Translations under genes and position numbers: made by a program
Shown: positions 7,168 through 9,940 of the stretch, in pieces
Layout of the letters: each line of letters begins with the position of its first letter
Numbering within the stretch: the stretch's first letter is position 1
Assembly: GCA_030669775.1 (NCBI GenBank)
Contig: DAOVCZ010000051.1
Coordinates: forward strand, 1 to 9,940
Direction: 5' to 3'
DNA length: 9,940 nucleotides
DNA from: Chloroflexota bacterium
GTDB taxonomy: Bacteria > Chloroflexota > Anaerolineae > Anaerolineales > UBA4823
The notes under the pieces: generated by a model
What the model was told of the DNA's origin: nothing
Seen by the model: only the letters and a program-made list of their open reading frames with translations
The model's database searches: none

Positions 7168-8065
7168 CAAGATCGAGATTCTGCCTGTTTCCTTGCTTGA
7201 GAGTGAGAGCGTCAAGGTAGGTGAGCTAAAGAAACTGGCCAGCAGCTTGAAGCTTGAATTCGGTTGGCATTACCTGCTCGATATCACCTGGATTCTTCGC
7301 CAGCTCGACGGGATTGAGAGCAAAAGCATTATTGACGCTGGCGCAGGGACTGGTGTGATGCAATGGTATTTGGCTGAAAATGGAGCCAGGGTGATCAGTG
7401 TCGATCGGGAAAGCCGGGCAGATTTACCACCCAGATTCCGACGACGGTTTAGGGTGCAAGGGTTGCGCGCGGATGATCTGGCCGCCGATTATGCCTCAGT
7501 AAGGGGAATGGAAGGGATTAACCACAGGACAATAAAAGCACAGACGGCCGATATTGTCGACCTTTTGAAATATAAAGTCAATAAACTATCTAACAATAAG
7601 GGTGATAGGAAGTCAGGTCAGGTCATTATCTACAACCAGGACCTGGTAAACCTGGTAGATATCGCTGATGATTCGATTGATGCGATCGTTGCAATTTCAT
7701 CGCTTGAGCACAACTCCCCAGAAGGTCTGGGACGGGTTGTTGCTGAATTGATGCGGGTACTGAAACCTGGTTGCGCCTTGCTGGCAACACTCGGTGCGGC
7801 CAGAGACAGTGACTGGTATCACGAACCTTCAAAAGGTTGGTGTTACAGCGAAGGGACCTTACGCAAGATATTTCACATCTCCAGTGAAGTATCATCTAAT
7901 TACGACCAGTATGATCAACTCTTTGTCGAACTCCAGAGCAGTAAAGAACTCCGGGAAAACCTCGCTTCTTTCTATTACCGTTCGGGGGATAATGGCATGC
8001 CGTGGGGTAAATGGGCTCCAGAATACCAGCCGGTAGGTATTTGTAAGATCAAGGGAGATATCTAA
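7160..8065 (+). CDS. Class I SAM-dependent methyltransferase
   Basis: This 301-residue protein has a class I methyltransferase Rossmann core. The S-adenosylmethionine loop DAGAGTG is at 59-65, the acidic end of strand 2 is VDRES at 81-85 (Asp82), SSLEHN (180-185) fits motif IV/post-IV, and LKPG is at 201-204. Between strand 2 and Asp161 there is a long insert (about 90-157), rich in Arg and Lys, that separates the usual motifs; it may form an acceptor-binding or membrane-facing element. The C-terminus holds NGMPWGKWAPEYQPVG at 278-293. ATG 7160 overlaps the end of the putative glycosyltransferase gene by eight bases and has GGGGA at 7144-7148 upstream. The context suggests O- or N-methylation of a sugar in the glycan, but the motifs do not identify the acceptor. 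No membrane segment is visible. Methylation of a lipid or small metabolite is the alternative. Confidence 0.85.
   Translation: MLDKIEILPVSLLESESVKVGELKKLASSLKLEFGWHYLLDITWILRQLDGIESKSIIDAGAGTGVMQWYLAENGARVISVDRESRADLPPRFRRRFRVQGLRADDLAADYASVRGMEGINHRTIKAQTADIVDLLKYKVNKLSNNKGDRKSGQVIIYNQDLVNLVDIADDSIDAIVAISSLEHNSPEGLGRVVAELMRVLKPGCALLATLGAARDSDWYHEPSKGWCYSEGTLRKIFHISSEVSSNYDQYDQLFVELQSSKELRENLASFYYRSGDNGMPWGKWAPEYQPVGICKIKGDI
8053..8057 (+). promoter_or_regulatory. Ribosome binding site supporting a TTG start
   Basis: GGGAG lies nine bases before the TTG at 8067, inside the end of the methyltransferase gene. No ATG or GTG start with a comparable site is seen before the sulfotransferase P-loop motif, so TTG is the best start. 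Confidence 0.55.
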
Positions 8066-8066
8066 A

Positions 8067-8966
8067 TTGGAAGCCAACCTGGATCGGGTAGATGGTGATA
8101 ATTCTATAAAACACTTGCTTAAATTGGGTCGCTGGCGAGCCAGGAGGTTTGCCACCGCAGTTCGTTGGCGGAATGGCAGCCAAGCGGAAGTTCCGGCTGT
8201 TCTTGGAAACGCGATGCCTAAATCCGGTTCACACCTGATTATCCAGGTCTTACAGGGATTAACCAAGATTGGCCCGTTCGTCAATCCAGGATTTCCACCG
8301 GTCAACCGAACAGAAGATAACCGACAAGTTTCGGATGAAGGCATCCTGAAGGTTCTATCGCAGATGAAGCCTGGTGATATCGGTTACGGGTATTTAGAAG
8401 CCAAGAAAATCTTTGTCCAGGCTTTGACCAGACCTGGGATGGCTTCTGTGTTTGTATACCGTGATCCTAGAGATATGATTGTCTCGCATGTTTTCTATGC
8501 CACCGAAATGTTTCAAGACCACGGGATGCACCGCTATTACACGGAAAACTTGAGCACCATGGAAGAGCGCATCAACGCAGCTATTGGTGGTGTGACTGAA
8601 AATGGATTTGAGTTGAAAAGTGTCCGGGCAAGGTATGATGCTTATAAAGGTTGGCTATCCCAACCCGAGGTTTTGTGTATTCGTTTTGAAGATTTGAGAT
8701 TGGATCAAGATGAGGCGTTCAATCGAATTTTAGATTATCTGGAAGAGAAAGGATTTCAATCTATAATCGCTCGCCAACGTGCGATCGATATACTGGGTGA
8801 TGCAATAGCCCCGCAAAAATCTGGGACATTTCGCAAAGGGAAACCAGGTAGCTGGCGGGAGCATTTCACTCAAAAGAATGTTGACTTTTTCAAACAGTCA
8901 ACTGGAGATCTATTGGTTGAACTTGGTTATGAAAAGAAGGATGATTGGTCGATTGATCGCATCTAG
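8067..8966 (+). CDS. PAPS-dependent sulfotransferase
   Basis: This 299-residue cytosolic-type sulfotransferase moves the sulfonate group from PAPS to a hydroxyl or amino acceptor. The 5'-phosphosulfate loop is PKSGSHLI at 51-58 (Lys52). The 3'-phosphate site is YRDPRDMIVSH at 131-141 (Arg132, Ser140). RFEDL is at 206-210. The C-terminal cofactor motif is RKGKPGSWREHFT at 256-268, matching the RKGxxGxW pattern of the Sulfotransfer_1 family. The first 45 residues are basic (RWRARRF at 22-28) with no signal peptide, so it should act in the cytoplasm, perhaps at the membrane face. The start is TTG 8067, one base after the methyltransferase stop, backed by GGGAG at 8053-8057. The PAPS-forming enzyme at the head of the cluster gives a direct donor source. 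The acceptor is likely the glycan built by the neighbours; a lipid or small molecule cannot be excluded. Confidence 0.92.
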   Translation: MEANLDRVDGDNSIKHLLKLGRWRARRFATAVRWRNGSQAEVPAVLGNAMPKSGSHLIIQVLQGLTKIGPFVNPGFPPVNRTEDNRQVSDEGILKVLSQMKPGDIGYGYLEAKKIFVQALTRPGMASVFVYRDPRDMIVSHVFYATEMFQDHGMHRYYTENLSTMEERINAAIGGVTENGFELKSVRARYDAYKGWLSQPEVLCIRFEDLRLDQDEAFNRILDYLEEKGFQSIIARQRAIDILGDAIAPQKSGTFRKGKPGSWREHFTQKNVDFFKQSTGDLLVELGYEKKDDWSIDRI

Positions 8967-8969
8967 TAA

Positions 8970-9926
8970 ATGACTGCGGTAAATTGTTCAATCGTTGTAA
9001 GAGCGTTCAATGAGGAGAAGCATATTGGACGCCTGTTCACTGGCATCAACCAGCAAAACTGGAAAGATATTGAGGTGATTTTGGTTGACTCTGGCTCTTC
9101 TGATGCAACCATTGAAATCGCTTCAAGCAAAGATTGGGCTTTTCCTGTCAGGGTTGTGGAAATTGAACCTGAGTCATTTTCTGTTGGACGTTCATTAAAT
9201 CTTGGCATCAAAGAAGCTCAAGGTGACATCATCGTGATCGCCAGTGCCCATGTCTATCCGGTATATCCAGATTGGTTGGAAAGGTTGATTACACCATTTG
9301 GAGACTCACAGGTAGGATTGACTTATGGAAAACAGCGAGGCAATACTACCACCCATTTCTCGGAGCACCAGATTTTCGCTCGATGGTTCCCAGATGGTTC
9401 TAAGACTCAGGAATCCAATCCTTTTTGCAATAATGCAAATGCGGCGATCCGTAAAAGCTTATGGATGGAACATCAATACGACGAAACTCTCTCTGGTCTT
9501 GAGGATCTGGAGTGGGCGCACTGGGCAATTGAACAAGGATATGAAGTTTCATATGTAGCAGAAGCTGAGATCAAACATGTCCATGAAGATACACCGAGGG
9601 GGATTTATAACCGCTACCGGCGTGAGGCGATGGCATTTAAGAGAATATTTCCCCAAGAAACATTCAACTTTCGGGATTTTATCCGTTTATTCTTCCGGAA
9701 TGCAGTCAGTGATTCCTCCGTCGCAATTCGTGAGAATCAATTCCTCGGCGAAATTGGCAATATCATCTGGTTCAGGTTGATGCAGTTTTGGGGAACTTAT
9801 CAAGGTTACAGACAAAGTGGTCCTCTCACCTGGGAGCTCCGGCAAACATTTTACTACCCCAGTGGCACGCAAGCTAAGCCAAAGTTGCAATTAAGGGATG
9901 TGAAGCCAATTCAATACAACGAATAA
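8970..9926 (+). CDS. Family 2 glycosyltransferase (GT-A fold)
   Basis: This 318-residue inverting glycosyltransferase should use a nucleotide sugar at the inner face of the membrane. The GT2 domain covers about 5-230. It starts CSIVVRAFNEEKHIGRL (6-22), with the nucleotide-binding Asp40 in VDSGSSD (39-45). At the place of the usual DxD it reads ASAHVYP (91-97), a variant I associate with GT2 subgroups annotated as rhamnosyltransferases. The likely catalytic acidic pair is Glu178-Asp179 in LSGLEDLEWA. The C-terminal part (about 232-290) is rich in aromatic and basic residues (FIRLFFRN, IWFRLMQFWG) and may be an amphipathic membrane-contact region rather than a true membrane span. ATG 8970 follows the sulfotransferase stop by three bases with no clear Shine-Dalgarno, so re-initiation after the TAG is likely. 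Its sugar donor is not evident. Confidence 0.92.
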   Translation: MTAVNCSIVVRAFNEEKHIGRLFTGINQQNWKDIEVILVDSGSSDATIEIASSKDWAFPVRVVEIEPESFSVGRSLNLGIKEAQGDIIVIASAHVYPVYPDWLERLITPFGDSQVGLTYGKQRGNTTTHFSEHQIFARWFPDGSKTQESNPFCNNANAAIRKSLWMEHQYDETLSGLEDLEWAHWAIEQGYEVSYVAEAEIKHVHEDTPRGIYNRYRREAMAFKRIFPQETFNFRDFIRLFFRNAVSDSSVAIRENQFLGEIGNIIWFRLMQFWGTYQGYRQSGPLTWELRQTFYYPSGTQAKPKLQLRDVKPIQYNE

Positions 9927-9940
9927 TCTTAGTTATGAAA

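Noticed and set aside
9935..9940. ATG after the last gene that could start another one
   Set aside because: Only two codons are visible and there is no clear ribosome binding site before it.

Overview
The window is a gene-dense stretch with eight complete protein genes, all on the + strand, packed head to tail. The spacings run from an 8-base overlap to a 110-base gap. It reads as one transcription unit, or two that share a purpose: making and decorating a surface glycan that contains a nonulosonic (sialic-acid-like) acid and carries sulfate. I see no RNA gene, mobile element, CRISPR array or clear terminator. The GC content looks moderate and the codon use even throughout. The organism is a bacterium. 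The moderate GC, the fused ATP sulfurylase/APS kinase and the general flavour of the glycosyltransferases would suit an environmental anaerobe such as a member of the Chloroflexota (Anaerolineae), but this is a guess and not a determination.

Layout. 41-1837: fused ATP sulfurylase/APS kinase, which makes the sulfate donor PAPS. 1845-2738: short-chain dehydrogenase of a type that resembles PtmA of the Campylobacter legionaminate pathway. 2735-3484: CMP-nonulosonate (acylneuraminate) cytidylyltransferase. After the only sizeable gap (3485-3594) comes 3595-5496, a nonulosonate synthase (NeuB plus SAF domain) that carries an unusual extra C-terminal sugar isomerase-like TIM barrel. 5521-7167: a large GT-B-like, capsule-type putative glycosyltransferase with a four-cysteine motif. 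7160-8065: SAM-dependent methyltransferase. 8067-8966: PAPS-dependent sulfotransferase. 8970-9926: family 2 glycosyltransferase.

How they fit together (inference from the domain calls): Sat-CysC activates sulfate to PAPS. The SDR helps make the sugar precursor. The NeuB fusion condenses a six-carbon amino sugar with phosphoenolpyruvate to give a nine-carbon acid. The cytidylyltransferase activates that acid as a CMP-sugar. The GT-B and GT2 enzymes transfer sugars. The methyltransferase and sulfotransferase add methyl and sulfate caps. A UDP-GlcNAc 2-epimerase/hydrolase (NeuC/LegG type), aminotransferases, and the flippase or exporter expected for such a locus are absent here and may lie outside the window.

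Edges. Bases 1-40 hold only the leader and ribosome binding site of the first gene, and perhaps the tail of an earlier gene: one frame stays open from base 2 to a TAA at 38-40. After the last stop (9926) only 14 bases remain. They include an ATG at 9935 that could start another gene, but this cannot be judged.
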